Origin: Agromyces cerinus
GTDB taxonomy: Bacteria > Actinomycetota > Actinomycetes > Actinomycetales > Microbacteriaceae
NCBI RefSeq assembly: GCF_016907835.1
Contig: NZ_JAFBCT010000001.1
Span: 2,790,001 to 2,854,000 of the forward strand
Reading direction: 5' to 3'
Length of the DNA stretch: 64,000 bases
In this document: positions 1 through 8,331 of the stretch, piece by piece
Layout of the letters: every line of letters begins with the position of its first letter
Position numbering within the stretch: position 1 is the first letter of the stretch
Translations under genes and position numbers: made by a program
The notes under the pieces: generated by a model
What the model was told of the DNA's origin: nothing
Databases searched by the model: none
Seen by the model: the letters and a program-made list of their open reading frames with translations, nothing else

Positions 1-947
1 CAGGCCTCCCCGACGGCGTGTTCACCGTGCTGCAGGGTGACAAGCTCGCCGTCGACGGCCTCCTCACCTCGCCCGTCGTGCAGTCGATCTCGTTCGTCGG
101 CTCGACGCCGATCGCCCAGTACATCTACGAGACCGCGTCGAAGCACGGCAAGCGCGTCCAGGCACTCGGCGGAGCCAAGAACCACATGCTCGTCCTGCCC
201 GACGCCGACCTCGACCTGGTCGCCGACCAGGCGGTGAACGCCGGGTACGGCGCCGCCGGCGAGCGCTGCATGGCGATCTCGGTCGTGCTGGCCGTCGAGC
301 CCGTCGCCGACGAGCTGATCACCAAGATCAGCGAGCGCATCGCGAAGCTGAAGATCGGCAACGGCGCAGGCGTCGACGGCGTCGAGCCCGACATGGGGCC
401 GCTCATCACCGACGTGCACCGCGACAAGGTCTCCTCCTACGTCGACATCGCCGAGAGCGACGGGGCGACGATCGTGGTCGACGGTCGCGGGTTCACCGTC
501 GACGGTCACGAGGACGGCTTCTTCTTCGGCCCGACCTTGATCGACAACGTGCCCACCACCTCGCGTGCGTACACCGAGGAGATCTTCGGCCCGGTGCTCT
601 CGATCGTTCGCGTGGCGAGCTACGACGAGGGCCTCGACCTGATCAACTCCGGCCAGTTCGGCAACGGCACCGCCATCTTCACCAACGACGGCGGAGCCGC
701 ACGCCGCTTCCAGAACGAGGTGCAGGTCGGCATGATCGGCATCAACGTGCCGATCCCGGTGCCCGTCGCCTACCACTCGTTCGGCGGCTGGAAGCAGTCG
801 CTGTTCGGTGACGCGAAGGCCTACGGCACCCACGGCTTCGACTTCTTCACGCGTGAGAAGGCCGTGACCAGCCGCTGGATCGACCCGGCCACCCGCAACG
901 ACTCCGCGCACGGCGGCATCAACCTGGGCTTCCCCCAGAACCACTGA
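1..947 (+). CDS. mmsA: CoA-acylating methylmalonate-semialdehyde dehydrogenase (5'-truncated by window)
   Basis: The last ~314 residues of an aldehyde dehydrogenase of the MmsA/IolA type, which oxidises methylmalonate or malonate semialdehyde with NAD and CoA to propionyl- or acetyl-CoA. The frame is open from base 3 (GLPDGVF), so the N-terminal third lies outside the window. Visible signatures are SFVGSTPIAQYI (cofactor-binding region), the nucleophile in GERCMA (Cys codon at 267-269), and the family-typical EEIFGPVLSIVR and FGGWKQSLFGD. MmsA enzymes lack the general-base Glu of ordinary ALDHs, and here LGGAKNHML stands where ordinary ALDHs have ELGGK. The aminotransferase 78 bases downstream fits a route in which an amino group is removed to give the semialdehyde substrate (beta-alanine or valine type). 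Confidence 0.9.
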   Translation, partial: GLPDGVFTVLQGDKLAVDGLLTSPVVQSISFVGSTPIAQYIYETASKHGKRVQALGGAKNHMLVLPDADLDLVADQAVNAGYGAAGERCMAISVVLAVEPVADELITKISERIAKLKIGNGAGVDGVEPDMGPLITDVHRDKVSSYVDIAESDGATIVVDGRGFTVDGHEDGFFFGPTLIDNVPTTSRAYTEEIFGPVLSIVRVASYDEGLDLINSGQFGNGTAIFTNDGGAARRFQNEVQVGMIGINVPIPVPVAYHSFGGWKQSLFGDAKAYGTHGFDFFTREKAVTSRWIDPATRNDSAHGGINLGFPQNH

Positions 948-959
948 TCATCGTTCGCT

Positions 960-1002
960 GAGCCTGCCGGAACGGACGCCCACGGCGTCCTCCGGCAGGC
1001 TC
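960..1002. repeat. Long imperfect hairpin between mmsA and aminotransferase, REP-like
   Basis: Outer arms GAGCCTGCCGGA (960-971) and TCCGGCAGGCTC (991-1002) enclose inner arms GGACGCC (974-980) and GGCGTCC (984-990), with only a two-base bulge and a three-base loop. The left flank reads TCGTTCGCTGAGCCTG, identical over 16 bases to the reverse complement of the element at 42749-42770. No T-tract follows, so it is more likely a repeat element or mRNA-stability hairpin than a terminator. Confidence 0.75.
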
Positions 1003-1025
1003 GCCGACCTCTTGGAGCATCCGTC

Positions 1026-2438
1026 ATGACCGACACCATCACCGCCGGGACCGAAGCCGTCCACACCGACCGTTTCGGCACGGTGCACCCGCTGCCCGAC
1101 GCCGCCGCCGAGGCGCAGGTGCGCGCGGAGGACCGCGCGCACGTGTTCCACTCGTGGAGCGCGCAGGCGCTCATCGACCCGCTGCCCATCGCCGCAGGCG
1201 AGGGCTCCACGTTCTGGGACTACCAGGGCAACGCGTACCTCGACTTCTCGTCGCAGCTCGTGAACCTGAACCTCGGGCACCAGCACCCCGACCTCGTCGC
1301 CGCCATCCAGCAGCAGGCGGGTCGCCTCGCGACCATCCAGCCGTCGATGGCATCGGATGTCCGCAGCGAACTCGCGCGTCGCATCGCCGAGGTCGCCCCG
1401 GGCGACCTCGACAAGGTGTTCTTCACCAACGGCGGCGCCGACGCCAACGAGTACGCCGTGCGCATGGCGCGCGCCGTCACGGGTCGCCGCAAGGTGCTCT
1501 CGATGTACCGCAGCTACCACGGCGGCACCGCGACCGCGATCTCGCTCACGGGCGACCCGCGCCGTTGGGCGAACGAGCCGTCCGACGGTTCGGTCGCGCA
1601 CTTCATGGGCCCGTACGCGTACCGGTCGTCGTTCCACTCGGAGACCCCCGAGCAGGAGGCCGAGCGCGCGCTCGCCCACCTCGAGCAGCTCATCGTGCTC
1701 GAGGGCGCGAACACGATCGCCGCCATCATCATCGAGACGATCGTCGGCACGAACGGCGTGCTCGTGCCGCCGCCCGGCTACCTGCAGGGCGTTCGCGCAC
1801 TGTGCGACAAGTACGGCATCGTCTACATCGCCGACGAGGTCATGGTCGGCTTCGGCCGCATCGGCGAGTGGTTCGCGGTGAACGCGTTCGACGTCGTGCC
1901 CGACCTCATCACCTTCGCGAAGGGCGTGAACTCGGGCTACGTTCCGCTCGGCGGCGTGGTGATCTCGCAGAGGATCGCCTCGCACTTCGACACGGTCTCG
2001 TTCCAGGGCGGCCTCACCTACTCGGGCCACCCGCTCGCGTGCGCCGCAGGCGTCGCGACGTTCGAGGTCTTCGAGCGCGACGGCATCCTCGAGCGCGTGC
2101 GCGACCTCGGGTCGCGAGTGGTCGAGCCGCGCCTCCGCGAGATCGCGGCGAAGCACCCGTCGGTCGGCGAGATCCGCGGTGCAGGACTGTTCTGGGCGAT
2201 CGAACTCGTGCGCGACCCTGCGACGCACGAACCGCTCGTTCCGTTCAACGCGGGCGGAGCGGATGCCGCGCCGATGGCGGCCGTCGCCGCCGCCTGCAAG
2301 CAGGCCGGCCTGTGGCCGTTCATCCACTTCAACCGGATGCACGTCGCACCGCCGCTCGTCATCACCGAGGAAGAGCTCGTGCGCGGGCTCGACATCATCG
2401 ACGAGGCGCTGACGATCGCCGACGGCTACGTCGTCTGA
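1026..2438 (+). CDS. Class III omega-aminotransferase (aspartate aminotransferase family)
   Basis: A 470-residue PLP enzyme of fold type I, class III, that moves the terminal amino group of an omega-amino acid or diamine to an oxo acid. Class III hallmarks are present: VFFTNGGADANEYAVRMAR, the cofactor Asp in YIADEVMVGFGR (D270) and the Schiff-base Lys in TFAKGVNSGYVPLGG (K299). GGAG lies eight bases before the ATG. With mmsA just upstream, beta-alanine or a related amine feeding a malonate/methylmalonate semialdehyde step is likely. Beta-alanine:pyruvate, putrescine and taurine transaminases share the fold, so the substrate is inferred. Three copies of CTGACGCG at 2435-2468 straddle the stop codon. 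Confidence 0.88.
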   Translation: MTDTITAGTEAVHTDRFGTVHPLPDAAAEAQVRAEDRAHVFHSWSAQALIDPLPIAAGEGSTFWDYQGNAYLDFSSQLVNLNLGHQHPDLVAAIQQQAGRLATIQPSMASDVRSELARRIAEVAPGDLDKVFFTNGGADANEYAVRMARAVTGRRKVLSMYRSYHGGTATAISLTGDPRRWANEPSDGSVAHFMGPYAYRSSFHSETPEQEAERALAHLEQLIVLEGANTIAAIIIETIVGTNGVLVPPPGYLQGVRALCDKYGIVYIADEVMVGFGRIGEWFAVNAFDVVPDLITFAKGVNSGYVPLGGVVISQRIASHFDTVSFQGGLTYSGHPLACAAGVATFEVFERDGILERVRDLGSRVVEPRLREIAAKHPSVGEIRGAGLFWAIELVRDPATHEPLVPFNAGGADAAPMAAVAAACKQAGLWPFIHFNRMHVAPPLVITEEELVRGLDIIDEALTIADGYVV

Positions 2439-2478
2439 CGCGTTCACTGACGCGTTCTCGCTGACGCGCCCTGCCCGA

Positions 2479-2532
2479 TGCAGGGGATTCCGCGGACACG
2501 GGCTCTCGAGCCCGATCGCGGGATCCCCTGCA
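2479..2532. repeat. Near-perfect palindromic hairpin downstream of the aminotransferase
   Basis: Sixteen-base arms at 2479-2494 and 2517-2532 differ at one position, and a second stem GGGCT/AGCCC sits inside. No T-run follows on either strand. It may end the aminotransferase transcript or be a dispersed palindromic element. An in-frame upstream reading of the amine oxidase runs through it, but that extension is not taken as coding. Confidence 0.65.
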
Positions 2533-2575
2533 TTTCGTCGTTGCGGGGCTGCCGACCGGCACGGGGGCCGTCGAC

Positions 2576-2581
2576 TAGCCT
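2576..2581 (+). promoter_or_regulatory. Leaderless -10 box TAGCCT for the amine oxidase gene
   Basis: TAGCCT ends seven bases before ATG 2589, and no Shine-Dalgarno sequence is present. A transcript would begin at or next to the A of the start codon, which decides the start. Confidence 0.6.
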
Positions 2582-2588
2582 GAATCCC

Positions 2589-4103
2589 ATGGACTCACGG
2601 GCGGCGCCCGGCGGCATCGGCCGGCGAACCTTCATCGCCGCCTCGCTCTCGGGGTTCGCGACCGTCGTGCTCGCGAGCTGCACCTGGCCCGAGCCCGCCC
2701 CGAGTCCGCTGCCCTCGACGGCTCCACCGACGACCGCGCCGCCCGCACCGACGAACGGCGTGCCCCTGCCGACGGCGATGCGACGCTCGCGCTGGGGCGC
2801 CGAACCGTTCTCGCGCGGGGCGTTCAGCTTCGACTCGGTCGGCAGCACGCCCCAGCTCCGTCGGGCCCTCGGCGAGCCGGTCGAGGAGCGCCTCGTGTTC
2901 GCCGGAGAGGCGACCGACCCCGACCGATACGGCACGCTCGAGGGCGCGCGCGCCTCCGGCATCCGCGCCGCCGCCGACCTCGTGAGGCTCGGCACCGCCG
3001 GCGAGCGCGTCGCCGTCATCGGGGCCGGCCTCGCCGGGCTCACCGCGGCGCGCGAGCTCGTCGACGCGGGCTTCGAGGTCGTCGTGCTCGAGGCGCGCGA
3101 CCGGTTGGGCGGGCGCATCCACAGCACGGATGCCCCGGGCTTCGACACCCCCGTCGAACTCGGCGGCGTGTTCACGGGCGACGACGACGCACTGCTCGAC
3201 GCACTGCACGAGGCATCCGTCGACACCGTGCCGTTCACCGCAGAGGTCTCGGCGACGACGGAGGCCGGGCTCCGGGTCCCGATTCCGGCGACGGGGCCCG
3301 ACGCCGTCGCGACCGCGCAGGAGTGGGCGGCGACGCAGCCTCACGACGTGTCGCTCGCGGCGGCACTGACCGGCTCGGGGGCGACGCCGCTCTCGGCGGT
3401 GCCCGATGACGCCGGAGTGAGCCCGGCCGACTGGCTCGCGCACACGATCAACAGTGGGATCGCACCGTCGACCGGTGCCGTCACCTCCGCGATCTCCGCC
3501 GCCCAGTTCGACGCGAACCGCATGGATCAGCTCGGCGACCTGGTGACCGGCCGCCTCTCCGACCTCGTCGACGCACTCGCCGAGCCGCTCGAGATCGCCG
3601 TGTCGAGCGTGGTCACGAGCATCGCCTACACCGATCGCCGGGTCAGCCTCCGCCTCGACTCCGGGGAGTCGCTCACGGCCGACCGCGCCGTCGTCACCAT
3701 TCCGCTCGGGGTGCTGAAGACCGACACGGTGCAGTTCAGTCCGACGCTGCCGCTCATGCACCAGCGGGCGATCTCGGTGCTCGGCATGGGCATGGTCGAC
3801 ACCGTGTGGCTGCGCTTCGACGAGGCGTTCTGGCGAACGGATGTCGCGGTGCCGCCCACTGCCCCGGGCGACGATGACGTCGACGGCGACTCCCCCGGAC
3901 TCACGACCCCGAACCTGCTCACCGTCGTCGGCGAATTCTCCCCGGTCGCCACGTGGGTCGACGTCGGCCTCGCGAGCGGCGAGCCGATCCTGCTCGGGCT
4001 CATCGCTGCCGCACAGGCGACTCGACTCGAAGCGCTCGACGATCCGTCGTTCCAGGCCGAGGTGCTCGAGGCGCTCGCGCCCTTCGCCACAGCCACCGGT
4101 TGA
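2589..4103 (+). CDS. Tat-exported flavin amine oxidase with apparently circularly permuted domain
   Basis: A 504-residue FAD-dependent amine oxidase-like lipoprotein. The N-terminus has a twin-arginine motif (GRRTF, residues 11-15) and a lipobox LASC (Cys31), so it is predicted to be folded in the cytosol, exported by Tat and lipidated. The parts of the family are all present but in unusual order. The segment normally found at the C-terminus (SRWGAEPFSRGAFSF, then LVFAGEATDPDRYGTLEGA, about residues 65-115) comes first. The Rossmann FAD site normally at the N-terminus (VAVIGAGLAGLTAARELV, then EARDRLGGRI, about 140-175) follows. The protein ends at ALAPFATATG, just where an ordinary member would continue into the SRWG segment. 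The substrate is unknown. The 3' end overlaps the convergent membrane-protein gene by about 100 bases. Confidence 0.8.
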   Translation: MDSRAAPGGIGRRTFIAASLSGFATVVLASCTWPEPAPSPLPSTAPPTTAPPAPTNGVPLPTAMRRSRWGAEPFSRGAFSFDSVGSTPQLRRALGEPVEERLVFAGEATDPDRYGTLEGARASGIRAAADLVRLGTAGERVAVIGAGLAGLTAARELVDAGFEVVVLEARDRLGGRIHSTDAPGFDTPVELGGVFTGDDDALLDALHEASVDTVPFTAEVSATTEAGLRVPIPATGPDAVATAQEWAATQPHDVSLAAALTGSGATPLSAVPDDAGVSPADWLAHTINSGIAPSTGAVTSAISAAQFDANRMDQLGDLVTGRLSDLVDALAEPLEIAVSSVVTSIAYTDRRVSLRLDSGESLTADRAVVTIPLGVLKTDTVQFSPTLPLMHQRAISVLGMGMVDTVWLRFDEAFWRTDVAVPPTAPGDDDVDGDSPGLTTPNLLTVVGEFSPVATWVDVGLASGEPILLGLIAAAQATRLEALDDPSFQAEVLEALAPFATATG

Positions 4104-4758
4104 CCGCGACGAGGCCGGCCGTGATCGAGACGAAGATCACGAGCACGAGCAGGCAGTAGAGGGCGACGCCCGCCGGCCCGCCGACCTGCGCCTCGTCGAG
4201 GAAGAAGTACGGGTACCACCCGACGTCCGCCCCGCGGAACAGCGTGTAGACGAGCCAGATCGACGGGAAGACGAGCACCCAGCCGATGGTCGACCACGGC
4301 ACGCGCGGGTTCACGGCCATGATCGCGTCCGTCGTCCACGCGATGAGGGCGAGCGCCGGCACGATGAAGTGCAGCACCGTGTCCGACCACGGCACCTCCA
4401 TGCGGTAGTCGCGGGTCGAGGCCTGCGCGACGATGACGGCGAACACGATGCCGGAGACGAGCACGTACACCGTGACCATCGTGCGGAGGATGCCGAGCCA
4501 CTCGGGGTCGCGCGGCGTGAGCAGGGCGAACGCCGCACCGATCACGAGGGTCACGACCGCGGCGAAGGCCGACTGCACGGTGAAGTAGCTGAAGAAGTTC
4601 GCGGTCGCGAAGAGCCGGAACCCGAGCACGTACTGGAAGTTGCCGATGAGCGCGACGACCTCGAGCGCCGCGATCGTGAGCCGGAAGACGCCGAGCCACC
4701 GTCTGGCCCGCTGCACCCGCTGCGCCTCGTCAGCGCTGGTGCGTCGCGAGCCGGCCAT
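4000..4758 (-). CDS. Pr6Pr family integral membrane protein
   Basis: A 252-residue polytopic protein with about six to seven hydrophobic helices. Family-like motifs are FSYFTVQSAFAAVVTLV, DTVLHFIVPALALIAWTTD and a Trp/Pro-rich PSIWLVYTLFRGADVGWYPYFF. The function of the family is unknown. The basic C-terminal tail (RRARAPRAPRPGTTDRR) is encoded inside the 3' end of the convergent amine oxidase gene. The ATG at 4758 is supported by a leaderless TAGCGT box six bases upstream. Confidence 0.8.
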   Translation of the reverse strand: MAGSRRTSADEAQRVQRARRWLGVFRLTIAALEVVALIGNFQYVLGFRLFATANFFSYFTVQSAFAAVVTLVIGAAFALLTPRDPEWLGILRTMVTVYVLVSGIVFAVIVAQASTRDYRMEVPWSDTVLHFIVPALALIAWTTDAIMAVNPRVPWSTIGWVLVFPSIWLVYTLFRGADVGWYPYFFLDEAQVGGPAGVALYCLLVLVIFVSITAGLVAVNRWLWRRARAPRAPRPGTTDRRALRVESPVRQR

Positions 4759-4764
4759 GCTGCA

Positions 4765-4770
4765 ACGCTA
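4765..4770 (-). promoter_or_regulatory. Leaderless -10 box TAGCGT for the Pr6Pr gene
   Basis: On the minus strand TAGCGT is followed by TGCAGC and then the ATG. There is no ribosome-binding site. Confidence 0.55.
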
Positions 4771-4844
4771 GCCGCCTCACCTCGGTGAACCCGGCCGAAC
4801 CGGAGCGCGCCGGCCCGCTCGCCGACGAGACGGCCTCGGCGCCG

Positions 4845-5549
4845 TCAGCTCGCAGCGGGCATGGTCCGTGCGACCGGGGCCGGACGGTGGGTGCGAAGCC
4901 ACTGCTCGGTCTGCGCGACGTGCGCCGCGGCGGCGGCCTCCGCAGACGCCGGGTCGCGATTCACGAGCGCGGCGAGGATCTCGCGGTGGCCGCGATCGCT
5001 GACCTGTTTCATGTCGGGCCCGGAGGGGAGATCGAAGACCTGGTAGGCGCGGGACCGCGACCGGAACGTGCGAAGGAGCTCGACGAGGGCCGCATTGCCC
5101 GCGAGCTTCGCGATCGTCTCGTGGAAGAGCGCGTCGAGCTCGGTGCCCTGCTCCCCTTCGCGTGCCTCGAGCTCGTCGAGGATGTCGCGGAGCTCCGTCG
5201 CACCGTCGTCCGTCATGCGTGCCGCGGCTTGGGCGGCGGCATGGGACTCGAGCACCCGGCGCACCTCGTAGAGCTCGATGAACGCGTCGAACGGCATGAG
5301 TTCCACGGTGAGGCTCAGCGCGCCGATGATGTTCGCGGGTTCGAGTGCGGAGACGTAGGTTCCGGATCCGTGGCGCGATTCGATCACGCCGAGCGCGTCG
5401 AGCATGCGCACCGCTTCTCGGAGCGACCCGCGCGAGACGCCCAGCCGCTCGCAGAGTTCGGCTTCGGGCGGGAATCGCTGGCCGGGCGCGAGTTCGCCCG
5501 ACGCGATGATGTGCCGCAGTCCGTGGAAAGCGTCGTCGATCGCGCTCAT
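4845..5549 (-). CDS. FadR/GntR family transcriptional regulator
   Basis: A 234-residue regulator with a winged helix at about residues 15-75 (FPPEAELCERLGVSRGSLREAVRMLDALGVIESRHGSGTYV) and an FCD ligand domain at about 90-220. The candidate metal/ligand histidines lie in ALFHETIAKLAGN, DRGHREIL and AAAAHV. AGGAG precedes the ATG. It is divergent from the aminotransferase/CUT1 transporter genes, and two matching inverted repeats lie in the shared intergenic region, so it probably controls that operon and itself in response to a small organic acid or its CoA ester. Confidence 0.88.
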   Translation of the reverse strand: MSAIDDAFHGLRHIIASGELAPGQRFPPEAELCERLGVSRGSLREAVRMLDALGVIESRHGSGTYVSALEPANIIGALSLTVELMPFDAFIELYEVRRVLESHAAAQAAARMTDDGATELRDILDELEAREGEQGTELDALFHETIAKLAGNAALVELLRTFRSRSRAYQVFDLPSGPDMKQVSDRGHREILAALVNRDPASAEAAAAAHVAQTEQWLRTHRPAPVARTMPAAS

Positions 5550-5612
5550 GCTGTTCGTCTCCTGGTCGGCGTCGGGCCGTGCTGATCAGCTTAGAGGGCA
5601 GGCCTTGGCACT

Positions 5613-5627
5613 AGTCATCTTATGACT
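5613..5627. promoter_or_regulatory. Inverted repeat AGTCATCTTATGACT, candidate FadR operator 1
   Basis: Perfect six-base half-sites AGTCAT/ATGACT separated by three bases. The site covers the -35 zone of a possible promoter with -10 TATAGT at 5635-5640. The size and symmetry suit a GntR-family dimer. Confidence 0.6.
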
Positions 5628-5675
5628 TTGCGGTTATAGTCGCCGTTGTCGGCTCTCGAACATCGAAGTACACAG

Positions 5676-5690
5676 AGTCATCTAATGTCT
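5676..5690. promoter_or_regulatory. Second copy AGTCATCTAATGTCT, candidate FadR operator 2
   Basis: Same arrangement as the site at 5613 with one mismatch in the right half-site. Start-to-start spacing is 63 bases, six helical turns, which would place two bound dimers on the same DNA face around the promoter. Confidence 0.5.
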
Positions 5691-5744
5691 TCCCTGGGAA
5701 GCGTCCGACCTCACACCCTGATGACGACAAGGACGACCGCACCA

Positions 5745-6959
5745 GTGACCACCGCAGCGCCCACCGCCCTCGCCTTCGCCGACGGCTCGCCCGCCTCGAC
5801 CGGCTGGACTCTCAGCGACACCGCGCTGCACACGAATCACGGATCGTTCGGCGCCGTGCCGCGGCGCGTGCAGGAGGAGCAGAACCGCCTCAGGGCCGTC
5901 ATGGACGCCGGGCCGGTCGACTGGTTCTCGACGCTGCCCGCACGCGTCGGCGACGCCCGCCGCGCGATCGCCGGAATCGTCGGCACCGCCCCGGAGCACA
6001 CCGCCCTCGTGCCGAACGCGAGCGGCGGTGCGAGCGTGGTCTACAACAGCCTCACGGCGGAGCCCGGCGCCGAGATCGTCGTCACCGATCACGGGTACGG
6101 GGCGGTCACGATGGGTGCCGAACGGGCCGCGCGCCGCTGGGGCGGTCAGGTCGTGACCGCACGGGTGCCGCTCGACGCGACTCCCGCCGAGGCGCATGAG
6201 CGCATCATGGCCGCCTGCAGCGACGCGACGCGACTGATCGTCATCGACCACATCACCTCGGCGACGGCGCGATTCCTGCCGGTGCGCGAGGTCGCGGCAT
6301 CCGCTCGGCAGCGCGGGATCACGACCCTGGTCGACGGCGCCCACGTGCCCGGACTCTACGACGCCCCGCTCGACGGGCTCGACTGCGACGTCTGGGTCGG
6401 CAACCTGCACAAGTTCGCGTGCTCGCCCCGTGGAGCCGCCGTGCTCGTCGCCAGTGGAGAGCTGCGGCACGAGCTGTTCCCCCTGATCGACTCGTGGGGC
6501 GCCCCCCACCCGTTCCCCGAGCGTTTCGACACCCAGGGCACCCTCGACCAGACGAGCTACCTCACCGCACCCGACTCGTACGCGTTCATCGACGAGCACT
6601 GGGGATGGCCGGCCGTGCGCGCGTACATGACCGAGCTCGCCGACTACGCCGAGACGCTGATCGCCGACGCGTTCGCTGCACGCACGGGTGAGGACCACCG
6701 CGTCGACGTCGGCGCGCCCGTGAACGCCCTGCGCCTCGTGCGCCTGCCCGCCGGACTCGCCACGACCCACCCCGAGGCGGATGCGCTGCGCGACCGGGTC
6801 GTGCGGGAGTTCGGCGTCGAAGCGGCGTTCACGAGCTTCAACGGCATCGGCTACTACCGCCTCTCCACCCACGCGTACAACACGGCGCGCGACTTCGAAG
6901 CGTTCGTCGACCGCTTAGTCCCGACGCTCTGCGAACTCGCCGTGGCTGCGCCTCGCTGA
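5745..6959 (+). CDS. Class V PLP-dependent aminotransferase (isopenicillin N epimerase-like)
   Basis: A PLP enzyme of the class V aminotransferase / cysteine desulfurase superfamily, closest in motifs to isopenicillin N epimerase-like proteins: LHTNHGSFGAVPRRV near the start, LVDGAHVPGLYD (cofactor Asp) and NLHKFACSPRG with the Schiff-base Lys (K223). These proteins commonly act as epimerases or lyases on amino acids, and the substrate here is unknown. GTG 5745 is preferred because AAGGA lies 11 bases upstream. The alternatives ATG 5685 and ATG 5721 lack a binding site, and 5685 falls inside operator 2. It is the first gene of a likely operon with the importer genes that follow. Confidence 0.75.
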   Translation: MTTAAPTALAFADGSPASTGWTLSDTALHTNHGSFGAVPRRVQEEQNRLRAVMDAGPVDWFSTLPARVGDARRAIAGIVGTAPEHTALVPNASGGASVVYNSLTAEPGAEIVVTDHGYGAVTMGAERAARRWGGQVVTARVPLDATPAEAHERIMAACSDATRLIVIDHITSATARFLPVREVAASARQRGITTLVDGAHVPGLYDAPLDGLDCDVWVGNLHKFACSPRGAAVLVASGELRHELFPLIDSWGAPHPFPERFDTQGTLDQTSYLTAPDSYAFIDEHWGWPAVRAYMTELADYAETLIADAFAARTGEDHRVDVGAPVNALRLVRLPAGLATTHPEADALRDRVVREFGVEAAFTSFNGIGYYRLSTHAYNTARDFEAFVDRLVPTLCELAVAAPR

Positions 6960-7013
6960 ACTGAACACCCCACCCCCGAAGAAGAACTGCACCCACCAGA
7001 AATGAGGAGACGA

Positions 7014-8309
7014 ATGGCCAACGGAAAGGTCCTGACCGGGCTCGGCATCGGCTTGGCGGCAACCCTCGCCTTCAGCGGATGCTCCGGCGCCGCTGACGAC
7101 GGCACGGTCACGCTGCAGATGGTCGAGAGCTTGACCAACCCGGCACGCACCGAACTGCTCGAGACGCTCATCGACGAGTTCGAGCAGGAGAACCCCGGCA
7201 TCGAGGTGGAGCTGGTCTCGCCGCCCACCGATCAGGCCGACCAGAAGATCCAGCAGATGCTGCAGTCGGGCACGGGCGTCGACGTCCTCGAGGTGCGCGA
7301 CCTCACCGTCGGTCCGTTCTCGACGAACGGATGGCTTGCCGACATGGGGCCCGAGTTCGAGGGCTGGAAGGGGTGGGACGCCCTGACCGACAACGCGAAG
7401 AACGTCGCGACGGCCGGTGGCAAGACCTACTTCATCCCCTACGGCTTCTACGGCATCAGCCTCTTCTACCGCACCGACCTGGTGGAGGAGGCCGGATTCG
7501 ACGGCGCACCGGTGAGCTGGGAGGACCTGCTCGAGCAGGCGTCGGCGATCCAGGATCCCGAGGCGAACACTTACGGCTACGCGTTCCGCGGCGGCACGAA
7601 CGGCTACTCGAACGCCGCCCTCGTGATCGAGGCCTACGTGGCCGACGACCTCGACCTCGAGAACGCGTACCGGTTGAAGAACGGCGACTCGATGTTCTCG
7701 GCGCCCGAGGCGCTCGACGCGATGGAGCTCTACATCGATCTCTTCGAGCAGGCATCGCCGCCCTCGTCGGTGGCATGGGGCTACCCCGAGATGGTGGAGG
7801 GCTTCTCGAACGGCTCCACCGCGTTCCTGCTGCAGGACCCCGAGGTCATCGCGGCGGTCGAGCAGTCGACGGCCATCACCGCCGACCAGTGGACGACCGC
7901 TCCCATGCTCGTCGGGCCGAGCGGCACGGCGATCCAGCCGCTCGCCACCGCGGGCTGGGGCATCGCCGAGGCGAGCGAGCACCGGGCGGAGTCGGCGAAG
8001 CTCATCCAGTTCCTCTCCGAGGGCGACGCCTCGATCCGCTTCACCGAGGGCAACAGCCTCGTCCCGATCCTGAACGGCGCCGACGAGGCGGAGTTCTACA
8101 AGACCGGCGCGTGGGAGAGCTACCTCACCATGAACGAGCAGCCCGAGACGTACATCACCGCCGTGCAGCCGCGCGGTGTCGCCTGGTGGACCGAGTGGGC
8201 CGACAAGGCCGACGCCGAACTGCAGCAGGTGCTCATCGGCCAGCTCACGACCGAGGAGCTCCTCGCCAGCTGGGATGCCTACTGGACCGAGAAGTGGGCT
8301 GCCGAGTAG
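7014..8309 (+). CDS. Extracellular solute-binding lipoprotein, family 1 (CUT1 type)
   Basis: A 431-residue ABC-importer binding protein. The signal peptide ends in the lipobox FSGC (Cys23), so it would be lipid-anchored outside the membrane. The mature part has the two-lobe family 1 pattern, with ETLIDEFEQENPGIEVELV near the N-terminus and TYFIPYGFYGISLFYRTDL (hinge region). GAGGAG sits five bases before ATG 7014; the ATG at 7002 lies upstream of this site and is rejected. It delivers substrate to the two permeases downstream. Family 1 proteins usually bind oligosaccharides or sugar derivatives, but the linked class V aminotransferase suggests an amino-containing ligand. Confidence 0.88.
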   Translation: MANGKVLTGLGIGLAATLAFSGCSGAADDGTVTLQMVESLTNPARTELLETLIDEFEQENPGIEVELVSPPTDQADQKIQQMLQSGTGVDVLEVRDLTVGPFSTNGWLADMGPEFEGWKGWDALTDNAKNVATAGGKTYFIPYGFYGISLFYRTDLVEEAGFDGAPVSWEDLLEQASAIQDPEANTYGYAFRGGTNGYSNAALVIEAYVADDLDLENAYRLKNGDSMFSAPEALDAMELYIDLFEQASPPSSVAWGYPEMVEGFSNGSTAFLLQDPEVIAAVEQSTAITADQWTTAPMLVGPSGTAIQPLATAGWGIAEASEHRAESAKLIQFLSEGDASIRFTEGNSLVPILNGADEAEFYKTGAWESYLTMNEQPETYITAVQPRGVAWWTEWADKADAELQQVLIGQLTTEELLASWDAYWTEKWAAE

Positions 8310-8331
8310 GCCGCCGAACCGACGACAACGG

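Noticed and set aside
948..2447. A 499-residue open frame antisense to the omega-aminotransferase
   Set aside because: Low-complexity Arg/Asp/Val composition with no motif; the plus-strand gene is a clear PLP enzyme.
2478..2588. Upstream in-frame extension of the amine oxidase through the palindrome
   Set aside because: The residues are encoded by the hairpin, and the twin-arginine signal should lie close to the start. The TAGCCT box fixes ATG 2589.
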